Positions 25,264-34,151 are shown, counted from the stretch's first letter. The stretch is 64,000 nucleotides of DNA from Thermoplasmatota archaeon (GCA_025457885.1 JALOTN010000002.1:32844-96843); one strand, 5' to 3'. Numbers and translations are program-made. The notes: generated by a model not told the origin, from the sequence alone.

Positions 25264-25464
25264 GTGAGCCGAATGGGAGAAGAACCGATCGACCCTGAAG
25301 ATGTCAGTTGTATGAAACTGAAAATGAATCAGCCTATCAGTTCCAATGAGGAGCTTATGCTGTTCATGCATCGGTTCAACCTCGACTGGGAGACCGTGCA
25401 AACCATGCCTGCATTCGAGGAGCACTGCAAGGAATTGTTCCGGCGAGAAAAACACAACAAATAA
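25264..25464 (+). CDS. Small hypothetical protein, 63-66 residues
   Basis: A short acidic helical protein (PIDPEDVSC...NEELMLFMHRFNLDWETVQ). GTG 25264 and ATG 25273 are both possible starts. ACTTTATAAGA at about 25231 is a good TATA box and puts the transcript start near the GTG, so the message would be leaderless. No family is recognised. It lies between the small basic protein and the aminotransferase, on the same strand, each with its own promoter. Confidence 0.5.
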   Translation: MSRMGEEPIDPEDVSCMKLKMNQPISSNEELMLFMHRFNLDWETVQTMPAFEEHCKELFRREKHNK

Positions 25465-25549
25465 TGACCTCCTATAGTTTTTTTTCTATTTCTATCTTAT
25501 GACGAAATACATATAAAACAGAGGTCGATGTCGCTGCTGAGGGAGTTTC

Positions 25550-26773
25550 ATGGTAAACTTCGATGAGTTCTACTCAGATAGAGCAGGAAAGATGCGGAAA
25601 TCTGAAATCCGTGAGTTGCTCAAAGTCACCCAGGACCCGGAGATCATCTCGTTTGCTGGGGGATTACCTAATCCGCTCTCATTTCCGATTTCTGATTTGA
25701 AAATCATTGTTCAAAACGTTCTTAATAATCATGGCAAGGTCGCCTTACAATATGGGGCCACCCAAGGGATCAACGAACTCCGGGAGATCATCTCAGAACG
25801 GTCCCATAAGGAAGGGATGACCGTGGGAGCATCCCCAGAAAACCTCATGATTACCAGCGGGTCTCAACAGGCTCTTGATGCGGTCGGGAAGATTTTCCTT
25901 AACCCTGGTGACGTCGCGTTAGTCGGATTACCCTCGTACCTTGGTGGGATTAATGCGTTCCGCAGTTATGAGGCAAACCTTGTTGGTGTTCCCTTGGACA
26001 AAGATGGAATCCAAATGGATCTTCTTGAGGAAAAAATTAAAGAGCTTATCAAACAAGACCAACCCGTGAAGTTCATCTATACCATTCCGACGTTTCAAAA
26101 CCCTGCGGGGACTGTGCTGCCTGAGTCCCGACGCAAGAAGATGATTGAGATTGCCCATGAATACAACCTGCTTATCATCGAGGATGACCCTTACAGCAAA
26201 CTCCGGTACGATTCCGCTGCCCTGAAACCCATCAAAGCATTCGATGATGAGGGCAGAGTCATTTACATGTCTACGTTTTCAAAGATCCTTGCACCAGGTT
26301 TACGACTCGCCTGGATCATCGCATCAGAGGAAGTCATGAGGAAACTTGCGTTATGCAAACAAGCCCAGGACCTCTGTTCCGCACCTTTTTCCCAATATAT
26401 CGCGTATGAGTATATGAAAAGTGGTTCCATGGATCTGCATATCATGAAGATCTGCGAGATGTACAAACCAAAACGAAACATCATGATGGACTCCATGAAA
26501 CTCTACTTCCCTGACGGGTATATCTGCAACCGACCCAAAGGTGGAATGTTTGCCTGGGTCACCCTCCCAGAGCAAATTGACACTGAGGCAATGTTCCTTG
26601 ATGCGTTCAAAGAAAAAGTAGCCTACGTCCATGGGAAAGCCTTCTGTGTCGACGGTGGCGGTAGTAGCTCTATGCGACTGAACTTCTCTTATTCCACCAA
26701 TGAACAACTCGATGAAGGAATGAAACGGCTGGGGACTGTTATCGAACGAAAAATGAAGGTGCTATGTCGGTAG
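25550..26773 (+). CDS. PLP-dependent aminotransferase (class I/II, 2-aminoadipate type)
   Basis: 407 residues of fold-type I: GSQQALDAVGKIFLNPGD near residue 100, the asparagine/proline context PTFQNPAGTVLPESRR, IIEDDPYSKLRYD for the PLP-ring aspartate, and STFSKILAPGLRLAW with the Schiff-base lysine near residue 240. This is the subfamily of LysN, Aro8 and archaeal aromatic/α-aminoadipate aminotransferases, with broad specificity for 2-oxoacids. ACATATAAAA about 30 bases upstream indicates a near-leaderless transcript from ATG 25550. The downstream lipoprotein gene overlaps by ten bases. Confidence 0.92.
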   Translation: MVNFDEFYSDRAGKMRKSEIRELLKVTQDPEIISFAGGLPNPLSFPISDLKIIVQNVLNNHGKVALQYGATQGINELREIISERSHKEGMTVGASPENLMITSGSQQALDAVGKIFLNPGDVALVGLPSYLGGINAFRSYEANLVGVPLDKDGIQMDLLEEKIKELIKQDQPVKFIYTIPTFQNPAGTVLPESRRKKMIEIAHEYNLLIIEDDPYSKLRYDSAALKPIKAFDDEGRVIYMSTFSKILAPGLRLAWIIASEEVMRKLALCKQAQDLCSAPFSQYIAYEYMKSGSMDLHIMKICEMYKPKRNIMMDSMKLYFPDGYICNRPKGGMFAWVTLPEQIDTEAMFLDAFKEKVAYVHGKAFCVDGGGSSSMRLNFSYSTNEQLDEGMKRLGTVIERKMKVLCR

Positions 26774-28323
26774 CAAAACCACTCCTTCTTACCCTGCTTC
26801 TTCTCACCAGTATTTTTTCCGGTTGTACACTTCTACGACAGACACAATTTACCTTACTTTCTCACACCGTCGATGATGACCAAGGATTCCCCTGCATGGG
26901 ACTACAGTTCAACACGTCCGATACGGTCGACCTGAAACTCATCAGCCCTTCAAACACCATCTTGTTCCAAGAAACCTATTATGCGGGCATTCATACTGAA
27001 AACATGTATTTTTCCGCCTATCGTACGACTATCATACCAGGCACCTACCGGATCACCGCTGTTGATTCCTCTCAGAAAACCGTTTATGAAAACGATATGA
27101 CTTATGAAGGTGAAAACCTCTCCTTACATGCCCTTACCATTGATGGATGGACAAAGAAATCAGGCTCCCCGATCGTCGCATTACATCTGAGTCTTCGAAA
27201 CACCGGGGACCTCCCAGCATACCCCTCCCAGTTGATGGTGACACAAGGAACAACCACCCAAGAGGTGCTTCTTCCCCCTACAGTGGTTCTTCCCGCCGCC
27301 ACAGAACAAATCACCTGTTTTGTTCCCCTGCTTGAAGCCTCCGCAGAGTCAAACCAGTTTGATCTCCTCGTCTATGACAACAGTGGGTCTCTCCGTCTCC
27401 AATCCAATCAGACGGTGGTGAAGCGAAATCAAATCACATCCTGGGAGTACACCTGGTATTACTCAGGTTCACATACCCTGAAGATCCCACAAGTAGACTG
27501 GTTCGCGGAGTATTACCAAAAACAAGAGCGATTCGATTTGACTGATTATGCAGCCTATGTCTTTGATCCCTACGATGACCAGTACATCGATTTCCTCATT
27601 GATCAAATCCTTGAATTACGCGACGTACGGACCGATGCAGAGAAAATAAATTTCGTTGCCTCCTTTGTCCAAAGCATCGAGTATAAAAACGATGACCCGG
27701 ACAACGAAACCTACGAATACCCCCGATACCCTCTCGAGACCTTACATGACAAACAAGGAGACTGTGAAGATAAAGCGATCCTCACCGCGGCACTGCTTGA
27801 AAGCCTTGGGTATAACGTCTCCCTGCTTCGTCTCCCCAAGCATATGGCTGTTGGAGTCCATCTCACAGAACCCTTACCCTACTCGTATTATATTGATCAA
27901 TATTATTTTCTGGAGACTACCACCATGCATATGACTGTTGGGAAAATACCAGAGGAATACAACGGATTGACCAATGTCACGGTCTATCCACTCACCTCTC
28001 GTCCCCTCCTTCTTCATCGTTGGAAAAACGCGACCAGATATACCATTAGTACTGGAGATGATTACGTTAAATTAGAGATGATCATAGAGAACCTAGGGAC
28101 AGAAACTGCTTCCAACATCGAGATAAAAGCAGCCTTCTATGAGGATCAAAACCAAATGTACAACCAGGAGACTATGCGTGTTGCTCCTATTGATGCTGGG
28201 CAAAAACGCCTCGTAGCACTTTCTATTGATGTCCCTGCCGGAGTGTCAACCCAGCTAAAATCACAGGTCTATCTCGATGGTGTGATGGTTAATCAGCGAG
28301 AATCAACATCACGTTTCCCATAA
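26764..28323 (+). CDS. Transglutaminase-like lipoprotein
   Basis: 519 residues. The N-terminus is a lipoprotein signal (LLLTLLLLTSIFSGC) whose cysteine would be lipid-anchored outside the membrane. Two β-rich regions follow. A transglutaminase-like cysteine protease core lies around residue 335: QGDCEDKAILTAALLESLGYNVSLL, then KHMAVGVHL with the histidine. An aspartate partner is likely in YYFLETTTMHM. The C-terminus is a CARDB-like β-domain (VKLEMIIENLGTETASNIEIKA). It probably crosslinks or cleaves surface proteins. It overlaps the aminotransferase stop, which suggests one transcript although the functions do not match. Confidence 0.78.
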   Translation: MSVAKPLLLTLLLLTSIFSGCTLLRQTQFTLLSHTVDDDQGFPCMGLQFNTSDTVDLKLISPSNTILFQETYYAGIHTENMYFSAYRTTIIPGTYRITAVDSSQKTVYENDMTYEGENLSLHALTIDGWTKKSGSPIVALHLSLRNTGDLPAYPSQLMVTQGTTTQEVLLPPTVVLPAATEQITCFVPLLEASAESNQFDLLVYDNSGSLRLQSNQTVVKRNQITSWEYTWYYSGSHTLKIPQVDWFAEYYQKQERFDLTDYAAYVFDPYDDQYIDFLIDQILELRDVRTDAEKINFVASFVQSIEYKNDDPDNETYEYPRYPLETLHDKQGDCEDKAILTAALLESLGYNVSLLRLPKHMAVGVHLTEPLPYSYYIDQYYFLETTTMHMTVGKIPEEYNGLTNVTVYPLTSRPLLLHRWKNATRYTISTGDDYVKLEMIIENLGTETASNIEIKAAFYEDQNQMYNQETMRVAPIDAGQKRLVALSIDVPAGVSTQLKSQVYLDGVMVNQRESTSRFP

Positions 28324-28339
28324 AAAAACAGGGGACAAA

Positions 28340-28347
28340 GTTTATAA
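28340..28347 (+). promoter_or_regulatory. Promoter of the RNase P RNA gene
   Basis: GTTTATAA is a strong archaeal TATA box about 27 bases before the first base of the RNA at 28373. Confidence 0.6.
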
Positions 28348-28372
28348 CCCTGAGTAAATACATGCTTTTTTT

Positions 28373-28677
28373 GCTGGGCGTAGGTGGACGGCTGACGGTG
28401 ACCATCTGGTTGCTGAGGAAAGTCCTCTCTCACTCTGAATCAGGATTCTGTGCAAGCAGATAAGGCGAGAGTCTTAGCAGAGGAACAGAAACGACACAGC
28501 CCTTGGATTATGCGATGATTCACCTGGTGATGAGGTCTCCTTGGGATATGATGAAACGGCCAATCTGCTCCTGGAGCAAGCCCAAACATCGGGATCAGTT
28601 ATTCAGACTGCTCGAAGGTAGGGCGCATTAGACAAATGCCGTTAGAACAGAAAGAGGCTTACGGCCTACACCCAGCA
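28373..28677 (+). ncRNA. rnpB: RNase P RNA
   Basis: The RNA begins GCTGGGC and ends GCCCAGC-like (ACACCCAGC), pairing as helix P1. Conserved parts of the catalytic core are visible: GAGGAAAGTCC near 28417, an ACAGAAACG segment near 28486, the GGTAGGGCGC segment near 28617 and the 3' GGCTTACGGCCTACACCCAGC. Length is about 304 bases, typical for archaeal type A-like RNase P RNA. It trims tRNA 5' leaders together with several proteins. Two partial copies of its 3' end lie downstream at 29835 and 30026. Confidence 0.95.
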
Positions 28678-28716
28678 ACTCAACAGGAGAAAAATAAGGA
28701 TTTGTTAAGCCCTAAG

Positions 28717-28726
28717 TTTTTTTTTT
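28717..28726 (+). terminator. Oligo-T terminator of rnpB
   Basis: Ten consecutive Ts about 40 bases after the rnpB 3' end, as expected for archaeal intrinsic termination. They follow GCCCTAAG with little stem potential. Confidence 0.6.
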
Positions 28727-28826
28727 GCCGTTAGATTAGTGTTCAAAATCCCTCCCCCTTCATAATTACTTATTATTTTATATTTAACAGTGATTTCCTT
28801 GTATTAAAACAAATTAGAGTGAAGAA

Positions 28827-29711
28827 ATGAAAAAAACAGATGATGTAATCTATGAACATAATCAGGTTGAGAATATTCTTCATCGTGTGAATGTATGGTT
28901 TTTACCTTTTCGATGGGGGATTAACACATATCGTGGATGTGAACACAATTGCATCTACTGTAATGCAAGATACACCCATGAGTATCTTGGACTACCAACT
29001 GGTGAGTTTTCCTATAAAATAATAGTTAAAGATAATGCATCAGAGATACTTGACAAAGAACTTTCAAAAGAAAAATGGAATAATAAATGGACGGTTAATC
29101 TATCAACTGTTACTGACCCGTATCAACCAGCAGAACGCCAATTCAAAATAACAAGAGATGTCTTAAAGGTGTTTCTCAAGCATCATAACGCACTTCTGGT
29201 TACAACTAAATCGGATTTGATTATTAGAGATTTAGATATTCTTTCAGAGATAGCACAAACAGGTTTTCTTAATGTCGTCCTTACTATTCCTATGTTAGAT
29301 GAAGAGTTAAGAAAAAAGATGGAACCTAAGGCACCAAGTATTCAAAAACGGGTTGAAGTTTTGAATAAGATTCATAGTGCTGGTATTACAGTTGGTGTTA
29401 CTGCTATTCCACTTTTTCCTCATATTTCAGATGGTGAAACTGATCTGGAGAAACTCATTAAAACCTTGGCTGAGAATGGCGCTGATTATGTGATTATTGA
29501 TACACTTAATTTTCGTGAAGAGGCAAGAAATAGAATCATGCCTTTTATCAAAGAGCAGTATCCGACGTTGGTTTCAAATTATGAAGAACTGTATAAAACA
29601 AATTACTGTGACAAGGAATATGCAAAACAGGTTAGGAAATATGCGAATAAACTTGTTAAGAAATATAACGTAGATAAATACGATAAAATGTTTTCGTATC
29701 ATAAAAGTTAA
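28827..29711 (+). CDS. SPL-like radical SAM protein (short paralogue)
   Basis: 294 residues with the cluster motif CEHNCIYCNAR at about residue 36 in the context NTYRGC, followed by a partial TIM barrel (VNLSTVTDPYQPAERQFK, LLVTTKSDLIIRD). It resembles the protein at 14850-15989 across this core but lacks the C-terminal HhH, and it is markedly more AT-rich. AGAGTGAAGAA precedes ATG 28827. This subfamily is distant from spore photoproduct lyase and has no proven substrate. It lies directly downstream of rnpB and upstream of a copy of the rnpB 3' end, as expected of cargo inserted there. Confidence 0.85.
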   Translation: MKKTDDVIYEHNQVENILHRVNVWFLPFRWGINTYRGCEHNCIYCNARYTHEYLGLPTGEFSYKIIVKDNASEILDKELSKEKWNNKWTVNLSTVTDPYQPAERQFKITRDVLKVFLKHHNALLVTTKSDLIIRDLDILSEIAQTGFLNVVLTIPMLDEELRKKMEPKAPSIQKRVEVLNKIHSAGITVGVTAIPLFPHISDGETDLEKLIKTLAENGADYVIIDTLNFREEARNRIMPFIKEQYPTLVSNYEELYKTNYCDKEYAKQVRKYANKLVKKYNVDKYDKMFSYHKS

Positions 29712-29744
29712 TCTTTTAGTTAAACATGAGAAACCATTATTTTT

Positions 29745-29792
29745 TGCCGGTAATTTTACTGGTAATCATGGATTCAAATCCCTTCCTATACA
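29745..29792 (+). repeat. tRNA 3'-end-like repeat E (inverted relative of D)
   Basis: The plus strand begins TGCCGGTAA and ends GATTCAAATCCCTTCC then TATACA. It matches the minus-strand sequence of repeat D (21328-21363) through TGCCGGTAA, TCATG and TTCAAATCCCTTCC, apart from a 12-base insertion that looks like a small duplication (TTTTACTGGTAA). It also shares ACTGGTAA with repeat A. Confidence 0.65.
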
Positions 29793-29834
29793 CTAAAATT
29801 ATTTAAGTATGGGCATTTAGGAATTAACACATAT

Positions 29835-29848
29835 GCCTACACCCAGCA
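29835..29848 (+). repeat. rnpB 3'-end copy 1
   Basis: GCCTACACCCAGCA is identical over 14 bases to rnpB positions 28664-28677, in the same orientation and 1171 bases downstream. It falls ten bases from the stop codon of the RelE remnant. Confidence 0.55.
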
Positions 29849-29857
29849 TAAAATATT

Positions 29858-30037
29858 TTAGTTTTTTTTATAAATATTTTTTCTATGATCTATGAAAAGA
29901 ATTGAAATCCTTTTTGTCTTTTCATCGATATCAGCTATAACCAGATAATCACCGGCTCTTAGTTTATATTCATCTCTCGCTGTTAATCGTTCAAAATAAT
30001 GAAATGGATTTTCTTTTGTTGCATCGAGGCGTAGGGC
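29858..30037 (-). pseudogene. RelE/ParE toxin remnant
   Basis: The minus strand encodes about 57 residues matching the C-terminal two-thirds of RelE/ParE toxins: NPFHYFERLTARDEYKLRAG, then DYLVIADIDEKTKRISILF and DHRKNIYKK at the end. The arginine and tyrosine of the C-terminal strand are kept. The N-terminal 30 or so residues and any start codon are missing; the frame stops where the rnpB-like copy 2 begins. No antitoxin is visible. It is a broken toxin gene, bounded on both sides by rnpB 3'-end copies. Confidence 0.7.
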
Positions 30038-30050
30038 TTACACGCAGCAA
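30026..30050 (+). repeat. rnpB 3'-end copy 2
   Basis: 25 bases matching rnpB 28654-28678 at 21 positions (GAGGC, GGC, TACAC, CAGCAA kept), same orientation. The remaining gap to 30256 holds no gene; I see only AT-rich sequence and the promoter of the VOC gene. Confidence 0.5.
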
Positions 30051-30256
30051 TTAAAACTAATTTTTTCGTAATATATTCACATCGTCTTAAGATAGGCTAC
30101 CCTTATTACTAAAATTTTATCCCCAGCCATCTCAAACAAAACAGAAGCATTTTTCCAAACATTCTGTTACCATCAAAAAATCTTGTAATCAACTGATGAA
30201 AAAAGGATATAAAGCTCCATCAAATCATAAACAATGAAACCGGAAGAAGGATTCTT

Positions 30257-30670
30257 ATGATAAAACAAACCAAACCTAAGAGGGATCCCGTTGTTCATTT
30301 TGAAATGCCCTATGAAAACAAAAAACGTCTCATACGATTTTACTCAGAGGCGTTTGGCTGGCAGATGCAAGATCTCGGAGATGAAATGGGACAGTACGTG
30401 ACTGCAGCGACAACAGAGATTGACGAGAACCGGATGATCCAACGACCAGGAGTCATCAACGGTGGATTCTACCCAAAAACACGTGATGGGCCACTCTGTC
30501 CATCGGTTGTGATAGCGGTGGAGAACCTCACAGATGCGATGCAGAAAGTTACCACCGCTGGTGGTATGCTCGTTGGTCCCCCGATGGAGATCCCCGGCAT
30601 CGGACGATATGTCTCGTTTACAGACAGCGAAGGAAACCGTGTTGGTCTTCTGCAACCAAAACCGATGTAA
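30257..30670 (+). CDS. VOC-superfamily protein (glyoxalase/dioxygenase fold)
   Basis: 137 residues with two βαβββ modules: RDPVVHFEMPYENKKRLIRFYSEAFGWQM at the start, and PSVVIAVENLTDAMQKVTTAGG...PGIGRYVSFTDSEGNRVGLLQP in the second half. Metal ligand positions appear as His-12-like and Glu in SEGNRVGL. Members include glyoxalase I, bleomycin resistance proteins and dioxygenases; this close type (MIxFxxP-start, GGKIxxPxxxIPGxG) is common and uncharacterised. It is convergent with the immunity-like gene. Confidence 0.85.
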   Translation: MIKQTKPKRDPVVHFEMPYENKKRLIRFYSEAFGWQMQDLGDEMGQYVTAATTEIDENRMIQRPGVINGGFYPKTRDGPLCPSVVIAVENLTDAMQKVTTAGGMLVGPPMEIPGIGRYVSFTDSEGNRVGLLQPKPM

Positions 30671-30721
30671 AAACAAACAAATAAAAAAAACTTTCAATGT
30701 ACCAATCTGTTTTTCCTTGTT

Positions 30722-31186
30722 CTATATCTTTGAAAATTTCTTGTTTTTCCTCGCAGAAAGAACAAGGTCTTTTACATCAAGAGGAATATGTGAATCCTGC
30801 CAACTCCTCTCAGCATCGATAGATTTCCCCGCATGTTTCACCGCTTTTAATGCGTAGTACGCTGGGCCAAGTGAATGATCCGCCATATGTGCAGTTGCTA
30901 CAGCGTGACCCACTGCACGAGCTACAGCAATCACTATCAGATCTGATGATTCACGAGCCACTGTATGAGCAGCCACCGCTGCTTTGCGTGCATCACCAAC
31001 AGAGGCATTTCCTTTCATCCAAGCGTCAGCGACTCGTAATGCATAAGGGAGTCTCTCATCGATATGCTCTCCAAGAAGAGGCAACAAATGCTCTGCACAG
31101 TCACAAGCCCATTGCATGAGTTGAAGATGTTGATCCTTCTTTAATAAACCGCCTCGGTGTTCTGCAATGAATCGTTTGTCTCGCAT
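30722..31186 (-). CDS. Immunity-protein-like helical protein
   Basis: About 154 residues from ATG 31186, chosen because GGTGAG lies nine bases upstream and because this protein family starts near MRDKRFIAEHRGG. It is helical with repeated alanine-rich segments (DARKAAVAAHTVARE, VARAVGHAVATAHMADHSLGPAYYALKA). I know this pattern from proteins annotated as 'putative immunity protein'. No polymorphic toxin is encoded nearby, so that name may not describe its role. The open frame continues upstream to 31399, overlapping the phosphoesterase gene, but that extension is unlike the family. Confidence 0.65.
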   Translation of the reverse strand: MRDKRFIAEHRGGLLKKDQHLQLMQWACDCAEHLLPLLGEHIDERLPYALRVADAWMKGNASVGDARKAAVAAHTVARESSDLIVIAVARAVGHAVATAHMADHSLGPAYYALKAVKHAGKSIDAERSWQDSHIPLDVKDLVLSARKNKKFSKI

Positions 31187-31347
31187 TTCTTTTGACTCAC
31201 CATAATATTTTGATATCATATAGAACCATGGGTGTCTCTTCAGCAAACAATCAACTGCTCTCAAGAAAATCAACATTCTGTACGGAATGAGAAAATGGAT
31301 AACACCCCTGATTGGTATAAAGAAAGGGATACTCCTGGTATATTGGC

Positions 31348-33606
31348 TCAGGTCTTGGGGAACGTAATGGTAAGTAATTTCTCCTCGGTGGTTGGGCAAT
31401 CACAGGTGAACCAGAGGTTTCCGTTCCTGCTTTGATGTCTGATCCCAGAGCCGTCGATTGCTTTGAGTGTCACTTCTTCATACAGGTGATTTGTACTGAA
31501 CGGAAACAATTCAAACGTTGAAGAAATATCAGGGTCGATTGTGTTCAGGATCCTAGAAAGTACATGACCAATCGCACCATGCATCAGCACCCGGAAAAAG
31601 AGTTCTACCGAACGAGGGAATTTGTGGAATACAGCGGAATCCCATATCATCATTTTTTCCGGGGAACATCTGGTGATGGTCTGTGTCAGACTCAGATTAA
31701 AGACTGTTTCGTTCTGACGAGTGATTCGGAATCGTGCGTTCATCCCTAAAAGAAGTGGCTCTCCATAGATGAGATTCACCATCCCATACTGATTTCCTTT
31801 AATGAATGCGGTGAAATTCATCACCCCTTGCTTGTTGCTGAGATTTTCGGGGGACACGGAGAAATTCCTGATTTCATGTTTCTGTAGTGGTCCAGAGGTA
31901 TTAAACCAATGATCATTCAAGCGGAGATGGAAATCTTCAGTTGTGTTGCTTGTCCGTTGTTGTCGAACACTAAACAAGGTGATATCGTATTTTTCAGGAT
32001 CTAAGAACTCAAGATTCCCCTGCAAGAACCATGCATCCTTGTTATTGAGAACGGTATAGGTCCCATGGATTGTTTCAAATGATGAATCAAACGTATGGGA
32101 AAAGACTTGAGAAACACTCCCGGGAAGCGTGCTATATTGGGATCGTGTACTCCAATCGCAACAACTGACGTTCATGACAAATCTCCCAAGCCCTGTGATA
32201 CAACGGGCGGTCATGGTGAACTTATAGGTTTGTCCGGGGACCGCTGCAGAAATCGTCCCCATCGGGTATGACTGGTAGGGTTGACCGCTGCGTCCATCCT
32301 CTTGTATCGCGTGTTCATCAGGATATTTCTCAGGAAAGGTCAGCATGGTCGGTCCCTGTACCGTCATCCCTGGGTTGGTCCATTGGACGTTCCCTGAGTG
32401 ATCGTTCCCAAACCCAAGGATGTTTTCCTGTGCAGAGCCATGAGGTGATTCCATCCGTGAGTCAAAAAACAATTCCATAGGATCTGTTCCAACGAGCTGA
32501 ATGGTGACTTGAGGCGAGAGAAGCTTATTGTCGGTTCTTTGAGTTTCGTTATCCTGAAGGAACACGGGGAAGGAATACCAGTTCTCCGCATCTGGGTTTA
32601 ACGTGGTGGGGATGCTCCAGGTGTGGATGTCATTTGATACCCAGTGGCCACCGTGACCGTTGTTTTCCCAGCCTGCTGTTGTAACCCCTGTGGAGGAGAT
32701 ATTGTAGATTGTTACTCTGTCCAGTTCCCCTCGATCATTCCAATCCATCTGAGGATAAGGAGAGGAAAACGCCATGTCATGACCAAAGTATTGTATCGGG
32801 TGTGTCAATCCCGTGCTCTGGTTGCCTTCATACCAGTCCATCCAGTGATTATGGCCATGGATCCACAGCTTAATCTGCGGGTTGTCTTGGAACAAGGCTG
32901 CCCACCAGTCCATATCCTGCTTCCCTCGATAAGGAGCCAAGGCTTCTTCCTTGGTCGTATCTTCGATTGCCTGATGACAGAGGATCACGGTCGTTGAGGA
33001 TGAATATTGATGGGTCATAAACTCGATCCATTCATATTCGACCGGATGGGTCCAGGTCACTGATCCCAGCTCTGGGACGACTAAGAAAAGAATACCATCG
33101 TACATCATCGCATAAACCAGTGAACTTATGCTTAGCTCATCGACCAAGGACTTCGTCAGATTATGCGGATCATCAGGGTTCATCTGATAATCCGTGACAT
33201 CATGGTTACCAACAACATAGTAGAACGGAAGATGCAGAGGGAAAATCACATATGCTTTCAGGTTATTCCTAAACTGATCGACTACCCGGGGAAGTCCTTC
33301 CCCGTTCACCTGGGCGGTGTTATGGTTCACGATATCCCCGAGATGTACCACGAAATCAAGAGGGGTGGCATCATCCATCAGATCATCCCCCAAACGGTCG
33401 AGATGATCAGCACTATCATAGAAAGGGAGTTGATATCGTGCACCGATATGCGTATCAGTCAACGCAGCAAAACTAATCTGTGTTTTTTCTGTTATCTGAG
33501 TAGGAGCTGAAGTCGTTTCAGCTGTTGTTTTCATCATACCTATCGTTGTACATACGGAAAAAAGTAAGAGGGTACACATGAAGAAGCAAGAGACGTTCTC
33601 CCGCAT
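31348..33606 (-). CDS. Secreted calcineurin-like metallophosphoesterase
   Basis: 752 residues. A signal peptide (CFFMCTLLLFSVCTTIG) precedes a metallophosphoesterase domain at about residues 45-300 with the metal motifs ALTDTHIG, VHLGDIVNH, VVGNHDVTD and IHGHNHWMD. The remaining 450 residues form β-rich domains including a lectin- or CBM-like region (QTYKFTMTARCITGLGRF). It probably acts outside the cell on phosphate esters. No C-terminal anchor is obvious. TATATTTGTAC-type promoter sequence lies just upstream of the start. Confidence 0.82.
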   Translation of the reverse strand: MRENVSCFFMCTLLLFSVCTTIGMMKTTAETTSAPTQITEKTQISFAALTDTHIGARYQLPFYDSADHLDRLGDDLMDDATPLDFVVHLGDIVNHNTAQVNGEGLPRVVDQFRNNLKAYVIFPLHLPFYYVVGNHDVTDYQMNPDDPHNLTKSLVDELSISSLVYAMMYDGILFLVVPELGSVTWTHPVEYEWIEFMTHQYSSSTTVILCHQAIEDTTKEEALAPYRGKQDMDWWAALFQDNPQIKLWIHGHNHWMDWYEGNQSTGLTHPIQYFGHDMAFSSPYPQMDWNDRGELDRVTIYNISSTGVTTAGWENNGHGGHWVSNDIHTWSIPTTLNPDAENWYSFPVFLQDNETQRTDNKLLSPQVTIQLVGTDPMELFFDSRMESPHGSAQENILGFGNDHSGNVQWTNPGMTVQGPTMLTFPEKYPDEHAIQEDGRSGQPYQSYPMGTISAAVPGQTYKFTMTARCITGLGRFVMNVSCCDWSTRSQYSTLPGSVSQVFSHTFDSSFETIHGTYTVLNNKDAWFLQGNLEFLDPEKYDITLFSVRQQRTSNTTEDFHLRLNDHWFNTSGPLQKHEIRNFSVSPENLSNKQGVMNFTAFIKGNQYGMVNLIYGEPLLLGMNARFRITRQNETVFNLSLTQTITRCSPEKMMIWDSAVFHKFPRSVELFFRVLMHGAIGHVLSRILNTIDPDISSTFELFPFSTNHLYEEVTLKAIDGSGIRHQSRNGNLWFTCDCPTTEEKLLTITFPKT

Positions 33607-33831
33607 ATATTTGTACTATTTCTCCTCCTGTCTATATACTTTCCCGTGATATTCCCTTAAAAACCGTTCGTCATTGCTCAACATAAAGTATTTAAAGGCT
33701 CGCACACTACAGCGGGTCAAAAGGAATAGAAATAAGAGTTTCCTAAGTTCGTAAATTCGACTCATCGAAATCTTTTTGTTTTTGTTCTTTGAAAAAAATC
33801 TAGAAAATAAATTAAGGAAAATGTGACAACT

Positions 33832-34023
33832 ATGAAAGGAACAATAAAATGGTATAATACACGTAAGGGATACGGGTTCATCGTTGGCGAAGATGGAAAA
33901 GAAGTCTTCGTGCACCGGACCGCTATCTCCATGGAGACATCTCTGAATGAAGGAGATGCCGTTGAATTCGACATTGAAACATCAGACCGTGGGCCACAAG
34001 CAAAAAACGTAAAGAAAGCATAA
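33832..34023 (+). CDS. Cold-shock domain protein
   Basis: 63 residues with the CspA fold: GTIKWYNTRKGYGFI (RNP1) and EVFVHRTAI (RNP2), ending DIETSDRGPQAKNVKKA. It binds single-stranded RNA/DNA and melts secondary structure. AAGGAAAATGTGA precedes ATG 33832; ATG 33823 is in frame but overlaps that site. It is followed by a DEAD-box helicase gene on the same strand, a pairing that fits shared RNA remodelling in the cold. CspA proteins are uncommon in archaea and usually bacterial in origin. Confidence 0.95.
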   Translation: MKGTIKWYNTRKGYGFIVGEDGKEVFVHRTAISMETSLNEGDAVEFDIETSDRGPQAKNVKKA

Positions 34024-34151
34024 CCTGTCTTCTTGGTACTCTCATCCAACAGGACTTTTTTTTCAAAAAAATGTTCTTATGGAAAGAATACACGATTGAC
34101 AAAATGTTAGACTACTTTGAAAACTATGAAAAAAAAATTAGGTGAATATCA

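Noticed and set aside
20045..30050. Integrase, transposase or inverted-repeat insertion sequence in the accessory tract
   Set aside because: No protein shows tyrosine- or serine-recombinase or DDE motifs, and no terminal inverted repeats of IS length are visible. The integration model rests on the repeats alone.
30722..33606. Toxin-immunity pair formed by the phosphoesterase and the immunity-like gene
   Set aside because: The large protein is a metallophosphoesterase with β-domains and shows no toxin cassette at its C-terminus, so pairing is not supported.
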